A stretch of 64,000 bases of DNA from Rhodoligotrophos defluvii (GTDB lineage Bacteria; Pseudomonadota; Alphaproteobacteria; Rhizobiales; Im1): positions 1,415,001 to 1,479,000 of the forward strand of contig NZ_SZZM01000001.1 of assembly GCF_005281615.1 (NCBI RefSeq), given 5' to 3'. Of the stretch, positions 28,494-37,613 are shown piece after piece; position 1 is the stretch's first letter, and each line of letters opens with the position of its first letter. Under the pieces are notes generated by a model, which saw nothing but the letters and a program-made list of their open reading frames with translations, searched no databases and was not told the origin of the DNA. The position numbers were made by a program, and so were the translations under genes.

Positions 28494-29477
28494 TCAGCTT
28501 CGGCTCTTGGCGGCGATCGGGATCGCAAGCGGCCGCATCGGCGACCCGGTCGCCCCGCGCAGCTTCAGCGGTGCTCCGATGAACAGGAACTCGTAAACCT
28601 GGTCCTTGGCGAGATCCTCAAGCCACATCACCTCCATGAAGGGGACGCCCTTCTCGGCGAGGAGATAGGTGTGGACGGGGGCGAAGTTCTCGGCATCCGT
28701 TGACGGGAAGCTTTCCAGGCCGAAATTGTCGGCACCAAGCAGCATTACCTGCTGCACCTCGACCAACCACTGCGCCGCCGCGAGGCTCAGGCCGGACTGG
28801 TTGAAGAACTGGTATTGCGACTTGTCAGGCCAGACCGTCATCAGGCCGGTGCGGATCAGGACCACGTCACCCGGGCGCAATTCGCTGCCCTGCCGGGCCA
28901 GCGCCCCCTCGAGGTCGGCGGGGGTGATGGCGTAAGAAGCCGGCAGGTGCTGCACTCCCTTGAACGCTGCGACGTCGACAAGCACACCGCGAGCCACGAT
29001 CGGCGGTATCTTGTCGGCGCCGGATTTGGTCCAGCCGCGATCGCCCAGTGCTTCGCTGGCGCTTACCTCGTTCCAGATTTTCCCGTGGAGGCCGAAATGA
29101 TTGAGGCTGTCGATATGGGTCCCGGTGTGGGTGTTCATCAGGATCGTGTCGCTCGAGTGGGAGACCAGGGCCCCGCCTTCCTTGCGTGTCGGCTCATGGG
29201 TCTTCCAGATCTGGTAGGCGGGATCGCCAAACGCATCGGCGCAGCAGGTGGGCATTCCGACGAACAGGTCGACCGATAGGTCGTAGACCTTTCCGCTGCT
29301 GATCTGTCGGAGAACGTCTAGCCGAGACTGGTCGGTCATCATGTTGAGGGTGCCGATTTCGTCGGTTACGCTCCAAGGGCTGCGCCCTACGGCATTCGTA
29401 GCGATCTGCGCATAGGTCGCGCCAGCCACGGCGAGCGCAGCGCACAGCGTCGTCAGGCGAAGTATCAGTCGTCTCAT
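28494..29477 (-). CDS. exported cyclase-family protein (kynurenine formamidase-like)
   Basis: A 327-residue zinc-dependent hydrolase of the cyclase/kynurenine formamidase superfamily. A signal peptide (MRRLILRLTTLCAALAVAG, cleavage near ATYAQ) indicates export, unlike classical KynB. The metal motif is HTGTHIDSLNHFG, a variant of the usual HxGTHxDxPxH. Later conserved parts are GDVVLIRTGLMTVWP and LGADNFGLES. An AAGGAG ribosome site precedes ATG 29477. It follows a YciI gene and a TetR gene on the same strand, suggesting one regulated unit. The physiological ester, lactone or amide substrate is unknown. Confidence 0.87.
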   Translation of the reverse strand: MRRLILRLTTLCAALAVAGATYAQIATNAVGRSPWSVTDEIGTLNMMTDQSRLDVLRQISSGKVYDLSVDLFVGMPTCCADAFGDPAYQIWKTHEPTRKEGGALVSHSSDTILMNTHTGTHIDSLNHFGLHGKIWNEVSASEALGDRGWTKSGADKIPPIVARGVLVDVAAFKGVQHLPASYAITPADLEGALARQGSELRPGDVVLIRTGLMTVWPDKSQYQFFNQSGLSLAAAQWLVEVQQVMLLGADNFGLESFPSTDAENFAPVHTYLLAEKGVPFMEVMWLEDLAKDQVYEFLFIGAPLKLRGATGSPMRPLAIPIAAKSRS

Positions 29478-29579
29478 GTTGCTGCTCCTTGTCATCTGTG
29501 AATGGCGCGATCGGCACAACAGGAAGCCCCCTCCGCTCGACATGGTCGGGCGGTCCTGCAACGCTTGCTGGGGAGGGGT

Positions 29580-29867
29580 TCAGCCGAGCAGGAAGCTCAG
29601 CCGGTCGCTCGCGCGCGCCGGGGTGATCTCGATGATCTCGGCAGTGACGACACTCTCGGCGACGAAGGGGTCGGCTTTGACCCGTTCCTCGAGTTCCGAA
29701 CGCGTGGTGCCGTGCGCCAGGATACCCCCGCCGAGGTTGGGCTGGAGAGTGCCGGTCAGCAGGAACACGCCGTCCTCGAAGCCACGCTTGATCCATTCGT
29801 TATGGCTCGGCATGAGCCGGCCGGCTTCGCTCTTGTTGCCGGAAAATCTGAGTAGGACGATGAACAT
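29580..29867 (-). CDS. YciI-family protein
   Basis: A 95-residue YciI-like protein (MFIVLLRFSGNKSEAGRLM, ADPFVAESVVTAEIIEI) with the usual ferredoxin-like pattern. ATG 29867 has GGAGA in front. It is distinct from the YciI protein at 23830. It lies between the TetR regulator and the cyclase, all on the minus strand with short gaps, so it is probably controlled by that regulator. A detoxifying role is inferred from context only. Confidence 0.85.
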   Translation of the reverse strand: MFIVLLRFSGNKSEAGRLMPSHNEWIKRGFEDGVFLLTGTLQPNLGGGILAHGTTRSELEERVKADPFVAESVVTAEIIEITPARASDRLSFLLG

Positions 29868-29941
29868 CGTAGCGGTCTCCCATTCGAGTGGACGGGTTGG
29901 CAGCCCAGCCGCGTCGCGGCGAAGCGTCCTGCTGGCTCGGC

Positions 29942-30559
29942 CTAGTGCCTTGCGCGCGCGGCTTTGCCGTGCCCTCGATCCGCTCCGGGCCCGGTCTCGC
30001 TGGCGTATGATTTCAGCCATTCGCACATCTGCTGAACTTCCTGCTTGATGAACGCTTCATCCCGGAAGGCGCTTGCCAGCGTTGCGACACCCTGGCTGCG
30101 GGCGAGAAGATGCATGGCCAGTTCGTCGGCGTCCTCACGGCCGAGCAGCGTGAACTGCCGGCGCAGCCAGGTCCGAAAGAGCGTGAACAGCTTGTTCGCG
30201 TCGCCCTGCGAAGCATGGTTCAGCTTCGCAAGCTCGCTGCACAACGTGCCGACGGGGCAGCCGTAACGCTTTATATCGGCGCGGTTCGCGATCAGGATGT
30301 AGATGAAACTCCGGATGCGATCCTCGGGCGTTTCACCCTCGACCTCCCAGCGCTCCAACATCATTCGCGTGTTGGCGAGACGCTCGTTGATGACGGCGTC
30401 CAGGATCTCATCCTTGGTCTTGAAGTAGTAATAGAAGTTGCCGCGCGAGATCTGCACGGCGTCCGCAATATCCGAGAACGAGGTGTGCTCGAAGCCCTGC
30501 CGATAGAAGAGATCGTCAGCGGCTTCGACGATGTGATCGCGGGTGCTCTTTGCGGTCAT
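29942..30559 (-). CDS. TetR-family repressor (NemR-like)
   Basis: A 205-residue TetR-type DNA-binding repressor. The N-terminal helix-turn-helix is TSFSDIADAVQISRGNFYYYFKTK, and the ligand domain contains RYGCPVGTLCSELAKL, a cysteine context like that of redox- or electrophile-sensing NemR-type regulators. The 43-bp double palindrome 59 bp upstream (30618-30660) is a good candidate operator, implying autoregulation. Downstream YciI and cyclase genes on the same strand would be in the regulated unit. Confidence 0.9.
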   Translation of the reverse strand: MTAKSTRDHIVEAADDLFYRQGFEHTSFSDIADAVQISRGNFYYYFKTKDEILDAVINERLANTRMMLERWEVEGETPEDRIRSFIYILIANRADIKRYGCPVGTLCSELAKLNHASQGDANKLFTLFRTWLRRQFTLLGREDADELAMHLLARSQGVATLASAFRDEAFIKQEVQQMCEWLKSYASETGPGADRGHGKAARARH

Positions 30560-30617
30560 GACACGCGCGCCACGTCGATAGGGGTGGTCATCTGTCCTCC
30601 GGCGGCTATGGTCAACG

Positions 30618-30660
30618 ATTTGGACAAGCGTCCTAGACAATTTAGGACGGTCGTCCAAAT
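30618..30660 (-). promoter_or_regulatory. double-palindrome operator upstream of TetR gene
   Basis: Two copies of GGAC-N4-GTCC (30622-30633 and 30645-30656), 23 bp apart centre to centre, are embedded in one larger dyad. The outer arms ATTTGGAC/GTCCAAAT and inner arms GTCCTA/TAGGAC share the same centre at 30639. TetR dimers commonly bind such paired sites. The sequence is read directly; binding by the adjacent repressor is inference. Confidence 0.75.
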
Positions 30661-30709
30661 TATGTCAAGCGCCATCGAGGGCAGCGGATCGACTCCGGGA
30701 CCGGTAGCG

Positions 30710-31183
30710 TTACCGGAACACAGGCATTCTGGGTTCAAACGGCGCAGACTGGACGATAGCCGAATTGGTTGCGCCGTATGGAACGATCCGGTCAAGGACA
30801 GCCTCCATCTGGCGCACATCGCGGACGTGTGCGATCGCGACGAAACAGTCATCACCGGAGACTCGATCGCATCTGACGATTTCCGGCGTGCCGCGGATCG
30901 CCTCAATCATATTTTTCATCTCGCCAGGCAGAGGTCGCGCACGGATCATGACCGTCAGAACATAGCCCAGCTTGGCGGGATCGATCCGCACGCCATAGCC
31001 GGTGATCACGCCGCGATCTTCTAGCCGCCGCACACGTTCAGCGATACTGGGTGCTGACAAGCCGATGCGGCGGGCCAATTCCGCGTTCGACAAGCGCGCA
31101 TCCTCCGACAGGGCAATCAGGATGCGCCGGTCGATGTCATCAAGACCAGCTTCCGATGGCTTCTTTCGATTTCGCTTGTCCAT
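30710..31183 (-). CDS. Lrp/AsnC-family transcriptional regulator
   Basis: A 157-residue feast/famine regulator. The helix-turn-helix is LDDIDRRILIALSEDARLSN and LARRIGLSAPSIAERVRRLE. The C-terminal RAM ligand domain contains GYVLTVMIRARPLP and VSGDDCFVAIAHVRD. It is transcribed away from the EamA exporter gene; such pairs often have the Lrp-type protein controlling amino-acid efflux. The ligand is unknown. Confidence 0.93.
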   Translation of the reverse strand: MDKRNRKKPSEAGLDDIDRRILIALSEDARLSNAELARRIGLSAPSIAERVRRLEDRGVITGYGVRIDPAKLGYVLTVMIRARPLPGEMKNMIEAIRGTPEIVRCDRVSGDDCFVAIAHVRDVRQMEAVLDRIVPYGATNSAIVQSAPFEPRMPVFR

Positions 31184-31233
31184 TTTCGATTTTGCCTTCC
31201 TTCATGAACCTCTTTCAAGATTCTGCTGGCACC

Positions 31234-32196
31234 ATGACCATTCAGGACGCACAGGCGCCTGAGTATCATGCAGCCATGAGCGATCAACCCCCCGCCGCAA
31301 CCACTCCCTCTTTATTGTCGCAGACGGCCGAGCGGGTACCTCCGCACGTTTGGTTCGGCGTCTCGGCCGTTTTCCACTATCTTGGACCATCCTTCGCGGT
31401 GCTGCTATTTCCGGCCGTCGGGGTTCTTGGCGTTGCGTGGTTTCGCATCGCCTCCGCCGCGCTAATATTCGCGCCGATCACCAAACCATGGCGCATCTTC
31501 GCCCGAGCCTCGCGGCGCGAACGCGTGTTGCTTCTGTCACTAGGCGCCTGTCTCGCGGCAATGAACGCCGCCTTCTATCTGGCGCTGGAGCGCCTCCCGA
31601 TCGCGCTTGTCGCGGCAATAGAGTTCGTTGGCACGATTGGGGTCGCGCTATGGGGGCTCCGGACCGGTCGAAACTGGCTTGCCTTCGCCTTGACGATGAT
31701 CGGGGTCGCATTACTGATTGACGTACCTTGGCTTCTCGGCATCGGCAGCGGCGCGGCATGGTCCTCCGATCCACTCGGCCTCATGTGGGCAACTCTGAAC
31801 GGAGGCCTCTTCGTTCTCTACATCATTCTCGGGCACAAGATCGCTCAAGCCGGGGCATCAGGAGGGGTCGAGCGTTTGGGCGCGGCGATGTCGGCCGCCT
31901 TCTTTTTCGTGATCCCGATCGGCCTTTTGGACGCGATTGATGCCTTCGATAAGCCGATTCTGGTGCTTGCCGGGGTCGGCGTCGGCATCTGCTCTTCGGT
32001 CATCCCCTATGTCTGTGACCAACTCGCCATGTCACGCCTGCCGCGCTCCAGCTTTGCACTGCTCTTGGCTTTGCTACCGGCTACGGCGACGATCATCGGC
32101 GTGATTGTCCTGCGGCAAATGCCGGGGCTTGTTGATCTTGCAGGGGTGGCGTTGGTCATGTTGGGGGTCGCGATCCATCGGCAAAGCAAGATCTAG
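31234..32196 (+). CDS. EamA/DMT-family exporter (RhtA-like)
   Basis: An inner-membrane drug/metabolite transporter with about ten hydrophobic segments and two EamA repeats (ALERLPIALVAAIEFVGTIG and MSRLPRSSFALLLALLPATA). It most resembles RhtA-type threonine/homoserine exporters. The start is uncertain: ATG 31204, 31234 or 31276 are all in frame, and none has a clear ribosome site. 31234 gives 320 residues; 31276 gives 306, nearer the usual length. It is divergent from the Lrp regulator, which may control it. Confidence 0.88.
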   Translation: MTIQDAQAPEYHAAMSDQPPAATTPSLLSQTAERVPPHVWFGVSAVFHYLGPSFAVLLFPAVGVLGVAWFRIASAALIFAPITKPWRIFARASRRERVLLLSLGACLAAMNAAFYLALERLPIALVAAIEFVGTIGVALWGLRTGRNWLAFALTMIGVALLIDVPWLLGIGSGAAWSSDPLGLMWATLNGGLFVLYIILGHKIAQAGASGGVERLGAAMSAAFFFVIPIGLLDAIDAFDKPILVLAGVGVGICSSVIPYVCDQLAMSRLPRSSFALLLALLPATATIIGVIVLRQMPGLVDLAGVALVMLGVAIHRQSKI

Positions 32197-32340
32197 ATCT
32201 CCTTTCGCCGAAACCCCGCCGTGGGTAAGCGCGAAGATCCCGTCCCGCAGTTTTTCTCATGCGGGTCCAGAACGCGCCAGTTCAGTCCGCCCTGGCGGCC
32301 TCACTTGCGGCGGGGAAACAAAGAGCACGTATCGATCAGT

Positions 32341-32961
32341 CTACCGGTCGCGCTCCAGATCGGCGAGCAGTCTTCTCCGCTCACGCCTGGTTCTGATTTG
32401 CTGTGTTTGGAGGCCTTCGCCGTGGATCCGCATCGCGCCGTCTTTCTCGAGCAGCACGAAACGTCTGCGGGCGCCGATCGGAAGGTCTTCGGAACCGTAG
32501 ATGCCCAGCGCCTCGATCACGACGGAGCGGATGGCCGTCTGCAGGCCCTCGTGATCCGAGCCGTGCCCGTTGCCCCTCAGAACGTGGCGCACGAGATTGC
32601 CGAAGGAGCCAATGTCCCTGAGTTCACCGCCTGCCAAAGGCCCTTGCCGGGTGCGTAGCCTGGGATCCGCGGGAGCATCGCCTTCCAGGTCGAGCATGTC
32701 GGTCACGGGGTGGACGATCGCCTCGTCGGGCGTTTCGAGCGTGACGATGACGCTCTGCACATAGACTGGCCCCGAACTCATGTTGCAAATGAAGCAGCGT
32801 GCCTCAACGCCATCTCCCGCGCCCCGCATGATGAGCAGCGTTGCCCGCAACTGCCTCCGATAATTGCTGATGAACACCTGGAGGTAGATCAGCCAGATAA
32901 GTAGCGTCCCCATCCCGGTCAGCGCGGCGATCAGCTCGCGATGCTCAGCGATCCACTGCAA
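32341..32961 (-). CDS. hypothetical single-pass membrane protein, TTG start
   Basis: A 206-residue protein I do not recognise. One membrane helix near residues 13-31 (IAALTGMGTLLIWLIYLQVF) is followed by a soluble domain with short beta-strand-like segments (ARCFICNMSSGPVYVQSVIV, RRRFVLLEKDG). The start chosen is a TTG at 32961, because GGAGGA (32967-32972) lies exactly 5 nt upstream and the helix is then N-terminal. Upstream in-frame ATGs lack a ribosome site. It stands alone between the exporter and the PEBP remnant. Confidence 0.7.
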   Translation of the reverse strand: MQWIAEHRELIAALTGMGTLLIWLIYLQVFISNYRRQLRATLLIMRGAGDGVEARCFICNMSSGPVYVQSVIVTLETPDEAIVHPVTDMLDLEGDAPADPRLRTRQGPLAGGELRDIGSFGNLVRHVLRGNGHGSDHEGLQTAIRSVVIEALGIYGSEDLPIGARRRFVLLEKDGAMRIHGEGLQTQQIRTRRERRRLLADLERDR

Positions 32962-33046
32962 TTGGATCCTCCGGAAGGGGCGGGCCGTACCCGAGCGGGC
33001 CGGTGGTTGTCGGGATTGGCGGCGGTTGGGCATATCCGGACGACAT

Positions 33047-33239
33047 CTAGAATTCGACCGGCGGCAGATGGTTGACGCCGTGTGCGCCATAGCCCAAAAC
33101 CTTCAGTCTTGGCACCAGCCGTTGTGCCGTCCGGCAGGTAGTCCGGTTGCCGCCGAGATCGTGAATGTCGCAATACGCAAACTTATCGAGGGATGTGCTG
33201 GCCGTCGCGGAAAGCGGGACCTTCGAGAGTGAATGCCAT
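33047..33239 (-). pseudogene. decayed YbhB/YbcL-type PEBP gene
   Basis: The start is intact: AAAGGAGGAGCCG precedes ATG 33239 and the first residues MAFTLEGPAFRDGQHIP match phosphatidylethanolamine-binding-protein family N-termini. After a one-base insertion near 33186 the frame changes, and the next frame continues with DKFAYCDIHDLGGNR, again family-like. A second frame change follows (YLPDGT), and the sequence ends by 33047. About 60 codons remain of roughly 190, so the gene is a truncated, frameshifted relic. Confidence 0.65.
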
Positions 33240-33385
33240 CGGCTCCTCCTTTCTTCCGATCGCGTGCTCTCCAGCCCAACCCGGTATTGAAGCAAGAGTT
33301 CCTTCGGTGCTCGAGCTGGAAAAGCCTCGTGCACGGAGCAGCGTTGCGGAGTGTGCCGCATTCACCGGGTCCGCCTGCGCTCGGC

Positions 33386-34636
33386 TCATCCGCCGCCGGT
33401 CTTGCCTTGGGCGTCCTTTGGCTCGGCCCGGCGCGAATAGACCAGCTTGCTTATGGGCGCGGCGGTGGCACCATGTGCGATGATCGAGGCGAGCACCGCA
33501 GCACTTGCGATTTGCCACACCAGGGGGTCGCCGCCTCTCGAAAGCGTGAAAAGGGCATAGAAGAAGGCTGATATGCCGATCGGTCCGAACCAGGCGAGGT
33601 ACGCGAGGTCGCGCCCGTTCAGATGCCCGCGCATGAGGGGGAAGAGCACCAGGAAAACTGGCGGACGTCGCAGAAAGAGAACGCCAATCGCGAAAACAAG
33701 CACAGGCCAGCCAAGCCGTTCCCAGGCTTGCCAGGGCAGCGCCATACCGAACAGCACGAAGATTGGCGGCGTGATCAGATGATTGATTGCCTCCTGAACA
33801 TTCTCTTCCTCTTGCTTGGTGTTGGTGTCTGACGCCAGGTTGAACGCGATGCCGGCGACGAAGACGGCAATAAGAGCATCTCCCTTGAGAAGACGGCTCG
33901 CGCCGAGCGTGAACAGCGTCAGCGCGAGCGTGAAGGTCAACACCGAGTAATTCTCGATGATGCCGTTTTCGCGCGCCCAGCCCAGCAGTCGGGCAGTGCC
34001 GGCGCCCAGGATGCCGCCAAGGACGGCCGCCACCATGACGCCCAGCACCACGCCCCTGACGAACCATTCCTCGACAATGCTGCCGCTGCCGCCAATCACC
34101 AGCAAGGGCAGAAGCGCGAGCAGATAGGCAAGCCCGTCATTGGCACCGGATTCAAGGCTCAGTGCGGCGCGCACCCGGGCCGGCAGCTGCTCCTTGGAAA
34201 ATTTTCCCGTCACGATGTTGCTGGAGACGATCGGATCGGTCGGCGTCAAGACTGCGCCGACGAGCAGCGCGGTCCACAGCGGCAGGTCGAAAATCAAGCC
34301 GGCAAGCATGGTGCTGCAGGCCCACATCCCGAGCATGCCAAGCGTAAGCGCCACGACCGCGGGCTGCGCCAGGGTGCGCAAGTCGTTCCGGCTGAGACGC
34401 AGGCCTATGCCCATCAGCCCGACAGCCAGCGTAATCCTCGCCGATTCCTCCAGGATGGTGTGCTGATCACCCCAGGTGCGAATATCGATGATGTTCAATC
34501 CCGCCGGTCCCACCAGGATTCCCAACGCGACGGCCACGATCGGCATGGAAACCGGCGAATGCTTCATCCTCTCGGAGACGAGCCCGATGGCAAGGATCAG
34601 CGCACCGGCTATGGCGAGTGAGAGATTGAGCTGCAT
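33386..34636 (-). CDS. cation:proton antiporter (CPA1/NhaP-like)
   Basis: A 416-residue inner-membrane antiporter of the CPA1 family with a dozen or so hydrophobic segments. Family features include VSMPIVAVALGILVGPAGLN, GAVLTPTDPIVSSNIVTG (ion-binding region), SLESGANDGLAYLLALLPLL and FGPIGISAFFYAL. It exchanges Na+ or K+ for protons. ATG 34636 is preferred to an upstream in-frame start because it follows a GAGAGGACG site and begins with the first helix. It lies downstream of the oxidase operon on the same strand, with a 66-bp gap. Confidence 0.9.
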   Translation of the reverse strand: MQLNLSLAIAGALILAIGLVSERMKHSPVSMPIVAVALGILVGPAGLNIIDIRTWGDQHTILEESARITLAVGLMGIGLRLSRNDLRTLAQPAVVALTLGMLGMWACSTMLAGLIFDLPLWTALLVGAVLTPTDPIVSSNIVTGKFSKEQLPARVRAALSLESGANDGLAYLLALLPLLVIGGSGSIVEEWFVRGVVLGVMVAAVLGGILGAGTARLLGWARENGIIENYSVLTFTLALTLFTLGASRLLKGDALIAVFVAGIAFNLASDTNTKQEEENVQEAINHLITPPIFVLFGMALPWQAWERLGWPVLVFAIGVLFLRRPPVFLVLFPLMRGHLNGRDLAYLAWFGPIGISAFFYALFTLSRGGDPLVWQIASAAVLASIIAHGATAAPISKLVYSRRAEPKDAQGKTGGG

Positions 34637-34702
34637 GCACCGTCCTCTCGTCCCGAAGGCAGGGGGCTTCACCGCGGGCCTGCCCAGTTTGCTCTGCCGG
34701 GC

Positions 34703-35083
34703 TCATTGGCAAGCGGCCAAGAAGAAGAGGGGAACCGTAACGTAGACCACCGCAACGCCACTCAGGAAGCAAAGGAGAAGGCTGCCGACGGCCATGAACC
34801 GGTGCCGCGCCTGTCTCTCGTTTTGGGGGGTCTCGGACCCGCCGGACTGCGTCCAGCGCCGCCAGGCCAGCAGGATGAGCACCGCGATGATCGCCAGCGC
34901 GATCCCGCTGGCGATGATCACGGCCGTTCTGACGGCGCCCCATTCTCCCGGACCGCTCGTGCCAAAGCCGAAGGCGCAGCCCACCGCGACCAGGATGTAA
35001 GCGACGAGAAAGTGCGCCGTCCAGACCAGCGGGCCGGCCACCATGCCGATGAGGCTATCGCGGTCGATGACATTCATCGGCAT
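34703..35083 (-). CDS. small membrane protein of the oxidase operon
   Basis: A 126-residue protein with about three membrane helices (MVAGPLVWTAHFLVAYILVA, AVIIASGIALAIIAVLILLA, VGSLLLCFLSGVAVVYVTVP). It begins one base after the CoxI-CoxIII stop and is therefore part of the same transcript. Proteins of this size and layout commonly accompany caa3/ba3-type oxidases, as accessory or subunit IV-like proteins. No specific family is recognised. Confidence 0.8.
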   Translation of the reverse strand: MPMNVIDRDSLIGMVAGPLVWTAHFLVAYILVAVGCAFGFGTSGPGEWGAVRTAVIIASGIALAIIAVLILLAWRRWTQSGGSETPQNERQARHRFMAVGSLLLCFLSGVAVVYVTVPLFFLAACQ

Positions 35084-35084
35084 G

Positions 35085-37613
35085 TCAGATCACCCTCGGC
35101 CAGAGATGGACGATGACGAGTGAGGCCACCGCGACGCCGGTCGTGTAGTGCCAGAACAGTTCGACATTCATGAGCGACTGGCGCCGGTCGGGCGTGACCT
35201 TTCCCGCGGCGGCGCGTGCGAGCATGTAAAGCACGAAGATCGTGCTGATCGCCATGTGGAAGCCGGTCCAGGCGACGAACATCCAATAGACGGCCGCGAA
35301 AGCGCTCTGCGTTGGGAGGAGTCCGGTAACGAGAAGCGACTGCAGCATTGCGCCCGCGCCGGCGATCATCGCCAATAGCGCCAGGATCAGACCGACGACG
35401 AGCGCGATGAACAGGCCGCGCCTGTTGCCGAAGGACGCCAGCCGGAAGGCGAGGCTCGAGACGAGCACGAGCCCGGCGGCAGCAGAAGCCCAGCCCAGTC
35501 CACCCTCGGGCACGGGCGGAGAAAGGTCGCGATTGACGGTCCACAGGAACAGGAGCGAAAAGATCAGCGATACGAATGCCGCCAGATCGAACAGCACCAG
35601 GAGGGCCATGCCCCAGAAGCCGTGGGTTTCGGTGCCGTTCACATGCATCGGGCAGGTTTCCCCACGCCCTATGTCGTATCGGTTCGGCTCGGGCAGCGGT
35701 TCGGTATCCCACATCCAGACGACGCCGGCAGCGATGACGACCAGGGCAGCGGCGGCGCAAAGCCACCACAGCTTGAAGATCGCTAACCCGAAGAAGCTCG
35801 CGGTGCCGACAGCGGCTACGAGCGGGGTCCAGCTCGGGTGCGGAAGAAGGATGACCTCCCTGGGTTCGCCCATCACCGTGCCCGTTCGCAGCGTCTTGCG
35901 GCGCATATCGGGACTGTCGGCCAGGTAGAATTCGCCCCTGTCAATGCGGTCAGCCAGCCCGGGCTCATCCCAGAGAGGATATGTCGAGGAGACGATGGGG
36001 ACGCTGCGCAGAGAGAAGGCCGACGACGGCGTCACCGTGTGCCATTCCAGGGTGCCTGCATTCCAGGGATTGTATCCCGCATCCCGGCCATGCTTGCGAT
36101 GCCAGTAGAGCCAGTCCCACAGGAAGACGGCCATGCCGGCGGCAACCATGTAGGCGCCAACCGACGAGACGAGGTTCAGCCAGTCCCAGCCAAGGTCGGC
36201 GGGGTAGGTGTAGACGCGCCTAGGCATGCCGCGCAGGCCTGTGATGTGCATCGGGAAGAAGGCCACGTTGAAGCCGACGAAGATCAGCGCGAAGGACAAG
36301 CGCCCGAGTGTCTCCGACATCAGCTTGCCCGTGGCGAGCGGCATCCAGTAATGGAGCGCGGCCAGTACCGGCATCACGGCGCCGCCAAAGAGCACGTAAT
36401 GGAAATGGGCGACAACGAAATAGGTATCGTGCACCTGGAAGTCCACGGGAACGAGCGCCACCATCACACCAGTGAGCCCGCCGGCCACGAAGATGAAAAT
36501 GGCGCCGAGCGCATAGAGCATCGGAACCTTCAGCAGTACACCCGGGCCGCTCCAGATGGTGGCGATCCAGGCAAAGACCTGGATGCCGCTGGGTATAGCG
36601 ACCGCCAGGCTCGCGGCCGAGAAGAAGCTGAGCGACATCATAGGAATTCCGGTGGTGTACATGTGATGCACCCACAGGCCGAAGCTCAGGAAGCCCGTTC
36701 CCACGGCGGCGAGCACGATCCATACGTAGCCGGCGAGCGGTGCCCGGGCGAATGTCGGGATGATGGTGGACAGCATTGCCGCGCCGGGCAGGAAGATGAT
36801 GTAGACCTCGGGATGGCCAAACAACCAGAAGAGATGCTGCCAGAGCAGCGGATCGCCGCCCTTCCCGGCGTCGTAGAACGGCCAGTGAAAGGCGCGTTCG
36901 ACCTCCAGAAGAATGTCGCCGAGCACGAGCGGCGGAAAGCCGAACATGATCATGAAGCCGAAGACCAGCATGTACCATGCGAAGATCGGCATGCGGTCGA
37001 GGCTCATGCCGGGCGGGCGGAACTTGAGGATGCCGATGATCAGCTCGATCGAGGCGGCGACGGCCGAGACCTCGATGAACCCGATGCCGAGCAGCCAGAA
37101 ATCCGGCCCGTAGCCGGGCGAATATTCCGGGCCGGTTAGCGGCACATACATGAACCACCCCCCGGCCGGCGCAATTTTGAAGAGGAGGCTCCCAAGGGCC
37201 ATCAAACCGCCCAGCAGATAGGCCCAGTAGCCATAAGCGGAGATGCGCGGGAACGGCAGATCTCGCGCGCCGAGCATCTGCGGCAGGACGTAGATGGCGA
37301 CCGCTTCCATGATCGGCACGGCGAACAGGAACATCATCGTCGTGCCATGCATGGTGAAGATCTGGTTGTACCAGTCGGCCGAGAGGAGGTCGTTTTCGGG
37401 GAGCGCGAGCTGTGCGCGGATCAGCATCGCCAGGAGGCCGCCCACCAGCAGGAAGAAGATGGCGGTGAGCACGTAGAGCTCGCCGATGACGGTGTTGTTG
37501 ATTTCCTTGAAGCGTCTGAGGCCCTTGGGGGGCGCCCAGATTTCTCGGAGCTGCCACAGACCGGCATCGTGGCGGGCCGCCTCCTCGAGCTGGCGGGTCG
37601 AGGTGAAGGTCAT
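35085..37613 (-). CDS. ctaD: cytochrome c oxidase subunit I fused to subunit III-like region
   Basis: An 842-residue protein. Residues 1-540 are heme-copper oxidase subunit I: heme ligand His in FTMHGTTMMFLFAVP (about 88), the cross-linked HPEVY site (about 266-270), HHMYTTG, and HDTYFVVAHFHYV (about 394-406). A variable region follows, then a subunit III-like part (about 650-842) beginning near THGFWGMALLVLFDL. This is the long CoxI/III fusion seen in caa3-type enzymes. ATG 37613 overlaps the CoxII stop as ATGA. It reduces oxygen to water and pumps protons. Confidence 0.94.
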   Translation of the reverse strand: MTFTSTRQLEEAARHDAGLWQLREIWAPPKGLRRFKEINNTVIGELYVLTAIFFLLVGGLLAMLIRAQLALPENDLLSADWYNQIFTMHGTTMMFLFAVPIMEAVAIYVLPQMLGARDLPFPRISAYGYWAYLLGGLMALGSLLFKIAPAGGWFMYVPLTGPEYSPGYGPDFWLLGIGFIEVSAVAASIELIIGILKFRPPGMSLDRMPIFAWYMLVFGFMIMFGFPPLVLGDILLEVERAFHWPFYDAGKGGDPLLWQHLFWLFGHPEVYIIFLPGAAMLSTIIPTFARAPLAGYVWIVLAAVGTGFLSFGLWVHHMYTTGIPMMSLSFFSAASLAVAIPSGIQVFAWIATIWSGPGVLLKVPMLYALGAIFIFVAGGLTGVMVALVPVDFQVHDTYFVVAHFHYVLFGGAVMPVLAALHYWMPLATGKLMSETLGRLSFALIFVGFNVAFFPMHITGLRGMPRRVYTYPADLGWDWLNLVSSVGAYMVAAGMAVFLWDWLYWHRKHGRDAGYNPWNAGTLEWHTVTPSSAFSLRSVPIVSSTYPLWDEPGLADRIDRGEFYLADSPDMRRKTLRTGTVMGEPREVILLPHPSWTPLVAAVGTASFFGLAIFKLWWLCAAAALVVIAAGVVWMWDTEPLPEPNRYDIGRGETCPMHVNGTETHGFWGMALLVLFDLAAFVSLIFSLLFLWTVNRDLSPPVPEGGLGWASAAAGLVLVSSLAFRLASFGNRRGLFIALVVGLILALLAMIAGAGAMLQSLLVTGLLPTQSAFAAVYWMFVAWTGFHMAISTIFVLYMLARAAAGKVTPDRRQSLMNVELFWHYTTGVAVASLVIVHLWPRVI

